DNA of 64,000 bases. Source: Chaetomidium leptoderma (taxonomy: Eukaryota; Ascomycota; Sordariomycetes; Sordariales; Chaetomiaceae). The notes under the pieces are model-generated. The model ran no database searches. It saw only the letters and a program-made list of their open reading frames with translations, and was not told the DNA's origin. Position 1 is the first letter of the stretch. Every line of letters begins with the position of its first letter. Below are positions 21,970 through 32,224 of the stretch, one piece after another. A program made the translations under genes and the position numbers. The stretch lies in NCBI GenBank assembly GCA_033296705.1, contig MU856966.1:1-64000 (forward strand), written 5' to 3'.

Positions 21970-22544
21970 AGTGGTCACACATGTATGTATCTGGAAGAAG
22001 CACCTGTCAAGAAGTATCTAGTAGTTTATTGACAGCTTGAGGCAACTTGGCAGTCTATACATGTTCGGTCCCAGGCGCTCCCAAGAGGCAAGAAATGGTG
22101 GTAATAGGGCTGAGACGGTTCCGAACAGTCCGATTGGGTTTCCGGGCGCTGATGTAGGTACGAACGTCGGGGTCTGTCCTTTGTCCACATCGGGGTTCCG
22201 GGGCGGAGTGACCAGTGGGGTCAGGTAGTCGTCTGATAGAAACGGCGGGAGCATGTGGAAGGAGGGAGGGTAGGTGCAGTTCAGTAAAAGTCCGGCCCCG
22301 ATGGCTCGGGCCGCTCGTTGTTGTAGGAAGTCCGCACATCCCCACCAATCTCCGGACCCGAGCAAGTGCAAGGGCAGCCCCGATCCCATGCCACCCAGCG
22401 TGAGTAATCACACGGCTTGATAAGTAAATAAGACGACTGTAACACCCGTTTGTCAATTGTATCCTGGAGGGACCAGCCTCCATTTGATCACCCCAAAGTC
22501 AACAACCGGATAATCATCGCCCAGCAAGTCGAAAGCCGAACACA
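21970..22544. other. Intergenic, upstream of scytalone dehydratase
   Basis: No supported gene. It contains the DUF2293 3' UTR and the scytalone dehydratase promoter. Confidence 0.45.
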
Positions 22545-23205
22545 ATGGCCGGCGAGAAAAAGCAGCAGATCACCTTCGAGGGTTTGTCACGAGCTTTTCG
22601 AATCCGAGGGAACGCCCGGAATTTTGACTGACTGACGGGAAACGGCAGAATACCTCGGGGTTACGGAGGCGGCGTTTGAGTGGGCCGATAGCTATGACTC
22701 AAAGGACTGGGAGCGACTGAGGAAGTGCATCGCTCCCACACTCCGGGTACGTTGACCGAGGGAAATAATTGCGTTCAAAGTAGGCCGGCCGGCTGACAGC
22801 ATATTCTTGCGACCACACCAGATCGACTACCGTTCGTTCCTCAACAAGCTGTGGGAGGCGATGCCGGCAGAGGAGTTCATCGCCATGATCTCGGACAAGT
22901 CAGTGCTCGGCAACCCGCTGCTGCGGACGCAGCACTTCATCGGCGGGGCGAGCAAGTGGGAGAAGGTGTCGGACACGGAGATCATCGGATACCACCAGCT
23001 GCGCGTCCCGCACCAGGTCTACACGGACGCGAGCCTGCAGCAGGTCGAGGTCAAGGGCCACGCGCACAGCCACAACACGCACTACTACCGCAAGGTAGAC
23101 GGCGAGTGGAAGTTTGCCGGACTCAACCCCAATATTCGGTGGTTTGAGTACGACTTCGACAAGGTGTTTGCCGGCGGCCGCGACAGCTTCGGCGACGCGA
23201 ACTAG
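22545..23205 (+). CDS. SCD1: Scytalone dehydratase (DHN-melanin biosynthesis)
   Basis: Three exons (22545-22581, 22649-22746, 22822-23205) encode 172 aa, the same length as the Magnaporthe enzyme. It dehydrates scytalone and vermelone in the 1,8-dihydroxynaphthalene melanin pathway of the cell wall. WADSYDSKDW (with Asp29), IDYRSF (Tyr48), RTQHFIGG (His83), YHQLRVPHQ (His109) and PNIRWFEYDF correspond to the known active-site residues. The fold is a compact alpha-plus-beta barrel without cofactor. No polyketide synthase or reductase gene lies beside it, so the melanin genes are not clustered here. Donors are GTTTGT and GTACGT. Confidence 0.95.
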
Positions 23206-23653
23206 GCGGAGTTGCTCGGGAGGGTGCAAGCAAGCAGTTGGGTGGATGTCAGAGTGCAGACTGATACGGACAGTGGCAGTTCAAGAACAATAAAAGCATT
23301 CCGTATAGTATCTTTCCGGGTGCACGATTGTACTGCGTGCGAGTCCCGTGCTGTTGCTGTTGATGAATCGACTCAATCGAGTGATTTGGTTCAACAGGGA
23401 TCTGTGGACTCAAGCTCCCGATTGAGTCCGCTGATTGGTTGTGATTCGAAAAGCGGAGTCCTGAATGCTTGAAATGGACGTCGCAATTGCAAGGACGCAA
23501 GGACCTGGCAGCGGTCCCGCCCTGACATTCGGCTGCTAGAGGCGACCGACCACGGCGAAGCTCGACCTCGAACTCGCCAGTCCCCCTCCCCAATGATTTG
23601 CCAGCGGTGACATTGCGCGCCAACCCTGCCGGCACGCAGGCTGTAGCGAAAAG
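23206..23653. other. Intergenic, SCD1 to MDM10
   Basis: Nothing recognised apart from expected UTR and promoter sequence. Confidence 0.45.
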
Positions 23654-25116
23654 ATGCGCGAGTTTATGCACTACATCACCAATGCCTTCTACGGCGCAAC
23701 GGGCTGGAACGAGGACAACACGTACAAGGAGCTGAATGCCACGGCGAGAGGCAGGTTTCCCGCACCCTTCTGTCTCTATCCGCCTTCTTGCCTAACACCC
23801 GCCCGTGAACAGAGCTCATCGACTTCCCGCTTCCCCGAGGACTCCGGCTGACCCTTTCGTCTCTCGCAACCCCACACTTCGCGACCAGCTACCAGCTCGG
23901 CAGCATCGGCATCGTCGATGGCTCCATCTCGTACCTCCACAGCACGGTTCCCCTGGGGGGCATCGCTGCCCAATCCGAGCGGATACCCCTGCCGGCTCTC
24001 CTGCGATCATATCGCCGACTGCACGAGCTTGGTTCGCGAGACACACAGTGGGACGTGGGGGCGGCAGAAAGTGCGCCGGCCGAACCGGCATCCCCAGCCA
24101 CCACCGCCACCACCGCCTCCACCGCCACCACCAATCGAAGCTGGGCCAGGAACGGAAGCTCGCTCTTGTACGGTCGTTTATACCTGCCACAGTCGCTCCT
24201 CGAGGGCCTGGTTGTTCGGCGCTTCACTCCAGCGCTACAGGTCCAGCTCTCAGCTGTCAGCGAACGCTCCTTGCGGAACGGCGGCACCTTGTTGGGCCTT
24301 GTTCAATATGACAAGGGAAAGTACGGGGTTGAGGGCCTAGCATCAACGGACGGGGGTCTCCTCGGCGTTCGTGGCTTGTACAACTTCGGCGGGGACACCT
24401 GTTCTGCCGCCGTGAACGCGTCAACCAGCCCGGCCAGCCCGGAAAGCAATAATGGCAACAGCCAGTCGGGGGAAAGAGAGAGGATATACGGCCGCTTCAG
24501 TGCCGGCGGCGAGATGTACTATGGGACGCTCAACAAATCTGGAGGCATGTCCCTGGGAACCCGCTTTGCAACCCTGCCAACACACCGCGGGACACCGCTG
24601 ACGGCAACCTTGACCATCAACCCCCTCATGGGGAACATCAGTGCCACTTATGCCGTCCTCGCTCGGGATTATTGTTCGCTGGCGACTAGGATGGAGTTCA
24701 ACGTCTACAGCTACGAGAGTGAGTGGGCGGTCGGTGTGGAACTGTGGAGCAACCGAAGACCGGCTGGTTTCTTGCTCGGCGCCGAGCCCAGCAGTCAACC
24801 TGAGCCGGTGCCTAAACCACCGAGAAGGAGGGAAAGAAGCTTCCAGGCAAAGATGGAGTGGCGATTGGATGATCCCGAGCCTGAGCCCGAGCTCGAGCTC
24901 AATGGCCGGAAGACCGAGGCGAAGCCTGCTGCTGTCGGGGGCATGGAGGAGTACAGGGGAGTTCTCAAGGCGCGGCTCGACCAGAACCTCCGGATCGGTT
25001 TACTTTGGGAGGGCCGCGTCAAGTCCCTCATCTTCAGCCTCGGAACTGGTGTCGACTTCCGAAAGCTGGGCGAGCCATTTCGAAGCCTAGGGCTTGAAAT
25101 ACAATATTCTTCGTAA
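23654..25116 (+). CDS. MDM10: Mitochondrial distribution and morphology protein 10 (ERMES / TOB-SAM subunit)
   Basis: Two exons (23654-23750, 23813-25116) encode 466 aa. The start MREFMHYITNAFYGATGWNEDN is diagnostic for Mdm10, an outer-membrane beta-barrel that tethers mitochondria to the ER in ERMES and helps the SAM complex assemble Tom40. After the intron, ELIDFPLPRGLRL and ATSYQLGSIGIVDGSISYL follow the family. The C-terminus ends GTGVDFRKLGEPFRSLGLEIQYSS, the expected final beta strands. The only intron that keeps frame uses a GC donor (AGAG/GCAGGT) with a normal AG acceptor. A Thr/Ala-rich insert lies near residue 105. Confidence 0.92.
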
Positions 25117-26281
25117 TTTTGTCCCAGCTGCGCCTTGTGCAACACGCGCTTCTTCGTCTTCGGCCCGTCCTTGGGAAAATGAGGGAAAACGGGTTGGAAA
25201 GAACCCGCAGTCGCTAAAGTTATCGCGAGCATGGTTACGGCGCAGCCAAGTGTGAATTGGGTGGCCGGCCGAGGCGTCCAATTGTCGGGAATCTCGGAAA
25301 TGCGCGTTTTTTAATCAAGGCCGGTTGACTGGCTTTTTTTACGACCCAGCAGGGTTGTTGTCTAGGGGCGACCAGCCGCTGAGGGGGTGTGAATGAGAAC
25401 CTTGATGACCGGGTGCGTGGGGTCATCCGTCGTCGCCTTAGTCAGTGCGGAGCAGAACAAGGTCCATACGCCGCAGAATCAGGAAAACTGCACTGTTTCA
25501 AGGTTGTCTTTTGGACCTAGGGTTTTGTGTTGACGGCACAGCGGGATACACGCACCAACCCTTTCACAGTAGGCACACCAACTGGCCTAAACATCGATTG
25601 GCAGCTTGCCATCAGCCATCAGGAGGAAGACTACGGCGGCGGTCCAGAGGCCTCAGCCCGTGCCGCACTCGGACACTTTCCTCCCAACTTTCTCCCAACG
25701 GAGGGCCGCGCGGTTTTTGCTCGCATTTCTGCTCTAGGGCGCGCCAACACCCAGGCGGATGACCTTTGTCAAGAGATTGTGTGTACTAGGCAGGACAGGA
25801 CCCCTTATCCTTTCCCAATAAGAAGAGCCTGAAGTTGGTTTCAAGGCTTGCACAGTCCTCCTCTTGTGAGTGCTTCGCTGAGTATTATTTTTTGCTGTGT
25901 GGCTGCTTCTGTGTGTGCTAATGCAAGCCCCTTTCCTGCAGAGCCCGGCCATCAAGGTTCTCGCGCCCATCCTGCGCCCGATACCACCCCCACGCAGCTC
26001 GCAGACCTTCGTCTCCCACACCTATTTCCCGTCGTCTCCCGGCCTCTGCTTTCCATCAACGTTCTGCCTGACCAGGCTACGGAGATGCCAATGCCGGTAT
26101 AATTAACCCGCCATCCCCGCGAAATCTGCGCCGCTCCTCTAAATTTCTGACCATACGACTGGGTCCTGCGGTAGCAAAAGTCGATTTTCATTGACGAGAC
26201 ATCAACTCTTCGTTTACCCCCTTCCTTTGGCCCCGTCTTTTTCGTCTTGAGGTCGCCGAGAGTAGGCACACACTACCCGAG
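25117..26281. other. Intergenic with probable 5' UTR intron of ZIP gene
   Basis: No supported protein. GTGAGT at 25866, GCTAAT branch-like site and CTGCAG ending at 25941 suggest a 76-nt leader intron for the zinc transporter gene. Confidence 0.45.
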
Positions 26282-27481
26282 ATGCATCGTCCACTTTACC
26301 AGCACCTCCTGGCGGGCCGGGACGATAGCGAAGGCGCCGCGGCGGTTCCGGAATGCGCGGTCTCGTCAGCAAGCACAGATTACTGGGGCCTGCGGATAGG
26401 GTCCATCTTCGTCATCTTTGTCGGTTCTGCCATCGGCGCCCTCTTACCGGTCTTCCTCGCAAGGTCTTCTAGGATGCGCGTCCCCAAGCTCTGCTTCTTT
26501 GTCGCCAAGTACTTTGGCACCGGGGTGATTCTGGCCACGGCTTGGATGCACCTTCTCTCGCCGGCGTCCGACAACCTCCGCGATGAATGTCTCGCAAACA
26601 CACTGCCCGACTACGACTGGGCCATGGCTATCGCCTTGATGACGGTCATGGTCATGTTTCTGCTGGAAATCGTTGTCTCACATTTCGACTTTGGCTTTGG
26701 CTCGGCCCACGGCCACGCCCATGGCCAAGACAAAGCAGCCAAGGGCTCTCATGCCGATGAGTTAAGCCATGGGGGTGGGCGGCCGTCCCAGGATGCCGAG
26801 GCAATCAGCTCAGATAAGTCCGCTGGGACCTCAACAGCCGCCAAGAAGAGTAGTGCAGGAGCCACCGGGGCTGGCTTCTTCGACAAGAGCAAGCTCCCAG
26901 GCCTACCGAACGACGTCAGCTACCCGCCCGGCGGAGAGGATCACCTGGGCCACCAGCGGGACCACATCGAAGGCGACGAGCACGCAAACTACGCCGCACA
27001 GATCACAGCCATATTCATTCTCGAGTTTGGCGTCATCTTTCACTCCATCTTCATCGGCCTCACCCTCGCCGTCACCGACAACTTCATCATCCTGTTCGTC
27101 GTCCTCGTCTTCCACCAAACCTTCGAAGGCCTCGGACTGGGCGCGCGTCTCGGCACGGCTACCTGGCCCCCGGGCACCCGGAGGTGGACGCCGTACATCC
27201 TCGGGCTGCTGTACGCCGTCAGCACGCCGTTCGCCATTGGCATGGGGCTCGTCGCGAGCAGGTCGCTCGCGCTGGAGGCGGCAACCAGCAGGGTTGTCAA
27301 CGGCGTATTCGACGCCATCAGCGGAGGCATCCTCATGTACACGGCGCTTGTCGAGCTGGTGGCGCACGAGTTCATGTTCAACCCAGAGATGAGGAAGGCG
27401 GGGCTGGAGATGCAGCTCTCTGCCTACGCTTGCGTTGTCTTGGGGGTCGGGCTGATGGCGCTGCTGGCGAATTGGGCATAA
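26282..27481 (+). CDS. ZIP-family zinc transporter (Zrt-like)
   Basis: A single exon of 399 aa. About eight hydrophobic segments are visible, starting with IGSIFVIFVGSAIGALLPVFL. A long variable loop after the third membrane segment contains the His-rich HGHAHGQ and further scattered His, typical for metal sensing or binding. The core motifs HSIFIGLTLAV (TM IV) and HQTFEGLGLGARL (TM V) supply the transport-site His and Glu residues. It imports Zn2+ across the plasma membrane or releases it from a store. It ends in TM VIII (VLGVGLMALLANWA). No introns in the coding part. Whether it is the high- or low-affinity form cannot be told. Confidence 0.93.
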   Translation: MHRPLYQHLLAGRDDSEGAAAVPECAVSSASTDYWGLRIGSIFVIFVGSAIGALLPVFLARSSRMRVPKLCFFVAKYFGTGVILATAWMHLLSPASDNLRDECLANTLPDYDWAMAIALMTVMVMFLLEIVVSHFDFGFGSAHGHAHGQDKAAKGSHADELSHGGGRPSQDAEAISSDKSAGTSTAAKKSSAGATGAGFFDKSKLPGLPNDVSYPPGGEDHLGHQRDHIEGDEHANYAAQITAIFILEFGVIFHSIFIGLTLAVTDNFIILFVVLVFHQTFEGLGLGARLGTATWPPGTRRWTPYILGLLYAVSTPFAIGMGLVASRSLALEAATSRVVNGVFDAISGGILMYTALVELVAHEFMFNPEMRKAGLEMQLSAYACVVLGVGLMALLANWA

Positions 27482-28090
27482 CGGGCGATGGAGGGGGTCC
27501 ATCTGTATAGGCAGGGTATGCGAGCATATATCTACGGCAATTTGTCATTGGTGATTGGTGGATGAAGGCGAGCTGCTGTTATTCGTCGATGATAACCACT
27601 ATGGGCTACGGAAGGAGTTTGTTTGTACATACTATTGGGGAAACGAAACACCGATATCAGTCGAGAGCAATCAGCATGTAATGTCACTTCAGCTGTTCTA
27701 GTGTATGTATCTGGTTTGCCGTCGCAAACATGCTTGTGTCCCACGACTCGTGGTGGGAAGACCAAACTGAAGCGATTGAGAACAAAAAGATCATGCGTCC
27801 GATGGTCCGTTGGTAAACTGGCGGACCCTGATTCAAGTTGACAACTGACTAGGTGGCCACCGGTGAACCCAAGTTTGCAGGTGAAAGGGGAGGTAAAGCT
27901 ATTGAAAGAACCCAACGACCCGTGCTAGCTTCACTGTCTTAGCAACCGCCAGCTGCCCGAAACAAACAATGGGCAGAAAAAAGGAGAGCAGCGCTGTTGT
28001 TGAGCGGGAAACCTCCGTTGTGATACGATCCATGTGGAATTGCTTGACGGCAGGAGTAACAATTCCAATGATTGGAGCAATGGCAGCGTC
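27482..28090. other. Intergenic stretch, ZIP to ankyrin-deaminase gene (convergent)
   Basis: Contains the 3' ends of two convergent genes and nothing else recognised. Confidence 0.45.
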
Positions 28091-30134
28091 TCAGGCGGCC
28101 CCGGCCTTCCGACGCTGGTGATAATCCACCGCTCGCGCAAATGCGCTCTTCGATCTTATTTTGTCGTCCTTGCCACCGGGAGCAGCAGCCTTCCTTTTCT
28201 GGCGCTTGGGCCCTGTTCGCTGGTTCGACGTGGCAGCGGCAGACGATCCCCGGTCGTTGTATCTGAACCGTCCGAGGTTCAGATTCTTGACAGACTTCTG
28301 AACCGTCCTGCGCTCAGCCTTGTTTTCGTCCCTTTCCCCCGCGTTGGCCGAGGCTGGGCCGGGGGTCCCATGCTGCTGACCAGCGGAGCGTGTAGTTGAA
28401 CGTCGGATACATGCTCGTACTCCGCTCGAATCTGCTGGCTCAGACGAGGGATTTGGACCTCGAGATAGGGCCGTGGGCCTGGCGCCGTGAAAGATCCAGA
28501 GGGCCCCGCAGTCGAGCCAGGGGAAGGAGTTCCCTGCAATTCGAAAGCCGAGGAGTCTCTCAGAGGGCGACTAACAGGCTTACCGTAAACGCCCGTTGGC
28601 GTCGAAAAGAATTGCCTCCACTTCTAGAGAAACATTAGTACATTGGTGAACGTGGAAGTGGGCTTGGAGCTTACTCTGGGCGGGTCGGATGACATGGGTT
28701 GGGGTTTGGGTACTCGGGCTTGCGGCGGTCGGCCCTCAGTATCATCGTTTTCCTGCAAAGTCAAGCCATCGTCGTTGACCTCAGGACCAACATCAGGACC
28801 AGCTACAAGGTTCGGCTGAGTCACGTCTTCGTCGGAGGGGCTGCTCTCGATGTCGCCATACTCGTCCTCCTCTTGCTCTTCTGGGCTGACTTTGCCTTTG
28901 GCTGGTTCGCTTCGAAATTTGTCCTTGCATCGATCGCATGGGCATTCCTTGCACCCACCGGCGGTTTGACGTTGACCTTTGACCAGAAAAGGTCGGGTTT
29001 CCACGTAGATGTTTATGCCTGTCACCCGCCTAATCTGTTCCAGGAACTCCCAGCACTGTGGTCAGGGAGATGGTTAGGTTCCAGTTGGCTTGGTTGAAGT
29101 TGCTAAAGTAATATGACCACAAGCAAGACTCACATTGCCACACGGTGAGTGGTCAAGAACAACCCAAGCCGTTTTCCATGGCTCGGGAATAACCACTTCC
29201 CGTAGCTCTCGCGCCCATCTGAGATCGGTGGTGTTGAGGACCGCTTTACGAGTGGCGATGACCCAAAAAACGGCAAGCTTTTTTTCCTATCATATCCGTT
29301 AGCACGTGGAAGGGCGAATGGTGACATGGTTCGGTTCCACAAACAACATGGCTCGCCACAAAACGCCCGCTGTGCTCGGGCAAGTGTTTGCCATTGTTGT
29401 CCCGTTGGGACCGAATCAGCCTGAACCTCAGGATGCCGGCGAAGTCTTGAACCAGTTGAAGATACTTGGGACTGTCTAGCACGTCCCGACCTCTTGCAGG
29501 ATTGGGCTGCCAGCCGCTCACAGCAGCCACCTTGACATCGGGCTTGGTAGCCGATGCAATGAAGCCGGAAGTGGCTCTCTCAAGCCCCTGCTTGGCGATA
29601 ATGAAGGTGATGTCGGGTTTTAACACCTTCAATCTTGTGCCGTCCTTGTAGAAAACGGCATCAGAGTGGCCGCCTCGGCTACTAAAACAATGATTTGGAG
29701 TCAGCAATAGTAACGTTCTTGTCGGGGAGATGTGTCACACGAAACTGGGGGACAGACCAGGACTCAAGTGCTGCAGGATATCGGAGAGTCTTTGCAGCTA
29801 GAACCCGGTTCCGGCGTTGTTTGTCGGACACTGGAGGTACCCTCAGACGCCTGTAAATCTGGAGTTTCTTTTTGAACGCACTTGATCTCGAATAATCAAG
29901 AGCGGTTTTGCCTCTGCGATCTTTGATCCGAGCTGAGGCCCCATTTTGGAGGAGCAGTCGGGCAATGGCCAGTCGCCCTGTGAGAACAGCGGTCATCAGA
30001 GGGGTAGTCCCATCCGTATCTTGAGCGTTGATGAGCTCCTTGTTGTTGTCGACAGAGATGAGATCTAGAACCCGGCGGGTTTGGCCCGAGATGGTCGCGA
30101 CATGCAGGTCGCTTAGCCCGTGGGCCTTGCTCAT
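28091..30134 (-). CDS. Ankyrin-repeat protein with predicted zinc-dependent nucleic-acid deaminase domain
   Basis: Six exons on the minus strand (30134-29758, 29681-29345, 29286-29134, 29055-28675, 28623-28584, 28533-28091) encode 576 aa. All phases close. Residues 1-90 contain ankyrin-type repeats (DLHVATISGQ; DGTTPLMTAVLTGRLAIARLLLQNGA; GKTALDYS). The middle domain starts near CSRGGHSDAVFYKDG and carries H237-V238-E239 followed by PCGNC (P286, C287, C290). H-x-E and PCxxC are the zinc and proton-relay signature of cytidine-deaminase-fold enzymes. The arrangement resembles, from memory, a family related to bacterial SsdA-like DNA deaminase domains. An acidic region (EEQEEDEYGDIESS) and a basic tail rich in Lys/Arg follow. 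Substrate and role are unknown: self RNA/DNA editing, defence or heterokaryon conflict are all possible. The first junction (GTCTGT donor) is the least certain; activity is not shown. Confidence 0.78.
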
Positions 30135-31356
30135 TGTTGCCGACGGTGGAACTACGAGAACTCAAGGCCTCAAGTCAACATTAGCGTCAGTCATGAGACA
30201 AGGTAAGGGTAATTTCCAAATTGAACAACTTCAGAGAGAAGAAATCAGAACAAACAGAAGGGAGAGAAATACTCTGGCCACCTATCGTACCGGATTGTAT
30301 AGCATCAAAAAGACGATGAGATTGCGATTCCACGCGAACTTACCACTGGTTATTTGGGAATGGCGACCAAGCAAGCACCCAGAAAAGTGTTGAATGAAAG
30401 AAGTGAACCTGTTTTGACGATGATGGGAGGTTCGGAGGATGAGGAAGAGCGAGATTGTCGAGTTTGTTCAATTAATCAAACATCTCGACCAGAAGGTTGT
30501 TTCTCGAAAAGTGAATACCCCGCGTGAGAAAGACGGGGTGAGAGAGGGAGAGAGAGAAAGAGAGACGGTTCGCGCGACCGAGCCAGAGAGACGGCTCGTA
30601 AAAGAAAGGTTTTGTGGGAAGGAAAGAGAATGGTTCGCGCGCGCGAGAGAGAGGGCGCGAGAGAGAGAGGGCGCGAGAGAGAGAGGGCGCGAGAGAGAGA
30701 GGGCGAGAGAGAGAGGGCGCGAGAGAGAGGGCGGGAGAGAGAGAGGGCGAGAGAGAGAGGGCGAGAGAGAGAGAGGGCAAGAGAGAGAGAGAGGGAGAGA
30801 GAGAGAGGGCAAGAGAAATTGTTCGCGAGATAAGAAAGAGGGTTTGTGGGAGAGATAGAGGGCGAGAGAGAGGGCGAGAGAGAGGGCGAGAGAGAGGGCG
30901 AGAGAGAGGGCGAGAGAAATAGTTTGCGAGATGAGAAAGAAAGTTTACGGGAGAGATAGAGGGCGAGAGAGGGCGGTAGAGAGGGCGTGGAGACTCAAAA
31001 GACGTGGAAGAATGTGGAAACCCGCGGGAATGGGGAGAGTTAGAGTTGAACGAGCCGTCTAATGCTACGCGCTTGCACGCCGAGGCAGGAAGGAAATTAG
31101 CGGCGGCTGAAACATCCCGTTTTGCAAGTCGGAGCTAACACGTAGTCAAGGCAAACTGACTGTGGAGGTAAACCAGGCCAGGCTCAGGTGAACAAGCAAG
31201 CCAGCAATCCCTTTTATGACGCCTAAACCTGATGCTACCGGGAATCATGACCAGACCCAACCCACGCAGTGCCTCCAGCTCTGATAGTTCTCAACGCATT
31301 CCCCCGTCCCCTCAAGAACGTCGGGATACGGAGTAGCTCCTCCAAGGGAGGTGCGT
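30135..31356. other. Intergenic with polypurine array
   Basis: Upstream region of the ankyrin-deaminase gene and downstream of RPS19. It is dominated by the GA-rich array at 30541-30990. Open frames across the array are compositional artefacts. Confidence 0.6.
30541..30990. repeat. Polypurine GA-rich microsatellite/minisatellite array
   Basis: Interspersed GCGAGAGAGAGGG units give an almost pure purine plus strand. A regular 12-bp unit GGGCGAGAGAGA is repeated about five times at 30859-30913. A longer block of about 40 bp (gaga.aagaaag.g.ttt..gggagagatagaggg) occurs at about 30827 and again about 100 bp later, so there is a higher-order duplication. Confidence 0.9.
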
Positions 31357-32224
31357 TTACTCGTCATCCTCCTCCTCCTCCTCATCAGCCTCAGCAACGG
31401 TCTGGGCGATCCCTGTGTATCTGTTAGAGCCAGCCAACCAGCGCAGCAGTGATTCAAGGGGCAACTCACGGTCAAGATCACGCTGGCCCTGCTGGGTGAT
31501 GCGGCGGCCGCCCTTCTCCTCATCCTGCTCGAGGACCTGAATCTTCTCAAGCGACTGCATGACCTTGCGGTCGACGCTGCCGCTGGCATCAACGTGCCTG
31601 GAGGGGCGAGAGCCGCGGTTCTTGGCGCTGCCGTGGACCCTGCGGAGACGGCCAACACCGACGGTCTTCCTCAGGTAGACATGGCGGGCGACGGAGGCGG
31701 CGCGGACGTAGAACCAGTCGATGTCCTGGGGAGGCATCTCCTTGGCGGGGCCGGTCTTGACGGTATCGACCCAACCTGTAGAGTCGGTGTTAGAGGCGGG
31801 TTGCGCGATCGCGGTACATCGGACGGTCGGGATAACTAACCGGGCACGGGGAGCTTGCCCTGACGCTTCAAGAAAGCCGCGTAGGCCGCTGATAAAATGT
31901 TAGCCTTGCGGGTGCGATCAAACAGATGCAAGGTGTAGCAATACTCACCGACAAACTTGTGAGCCTTTTCGCCGGCAACAAGATGATTAGCAAGATTCCG
32001 TCTTCAGAGATCTTTCGACCCCCTCACGCCTGCTCCCTTAATCTTCCAAGTTGCTGCTGTGATGGCCAGCGGTCCATCACTGTCGAGCCAGTGCGAGCCT
32101 CGCTGGGAGACTCGCGGCGACTCGGACAGCGAAAGGATGTTCGGGGTTCGGTCGCTGAGGCCGCTCATAGCGGAAAGCTGCAAAAACTTACATCGACATC
32201 GCGAACGGTGACACCTCCGGGCAT
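31357..32224 (-). CDS. RPS19: 40S ribosomal protein S19 (eS19)
   Basis: Five exons on the minus strand (32224-32192, 31964-31949, 31888-31841, 31775-31470, 31412-31357) encode 152 aa. The start MPGGVTVRDVD is on a short first exon followed by a 227-nt intron, the largest in the gene, a pattern common in fungal ribosomal protein genes. YAAFLKRQGKLPVPGWVDTVKT, DWFYVRAASVARHVYLR, GSAKNRGSRPSRHVDASGS and GRRITQQGQRDLDRIAQTV are characteristic of eS19, a small-subunit protein needed for 18S rRNA maturation. The C-terminus is an unusual Glu/Asp run (EADEEEEEDDE). Exon 2 is only 16 nt. Confidence 0.95.

Noticed and set aside
29246..29707. Frameshift between ankyrin and deaminase parts of the 28-30 kb gene
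   Set aside because: A 76-nt intron with GTCTGT donor, CTGAC branch site and TTTTAG acceptor restores frame, so a mutation need not be assumed; it remains the least certain junction.
30439..30922. Several overlapping open frames of RERERE-type or LSLSLS-type repeats
   Set aside because: Direct translation of the GA-rich array in all frames; not genes.
30541..30990. Possible CRISPR-like array
   Set aside because: Units are simple GA repeats without unique spacers, and the genome is eukaryotic.
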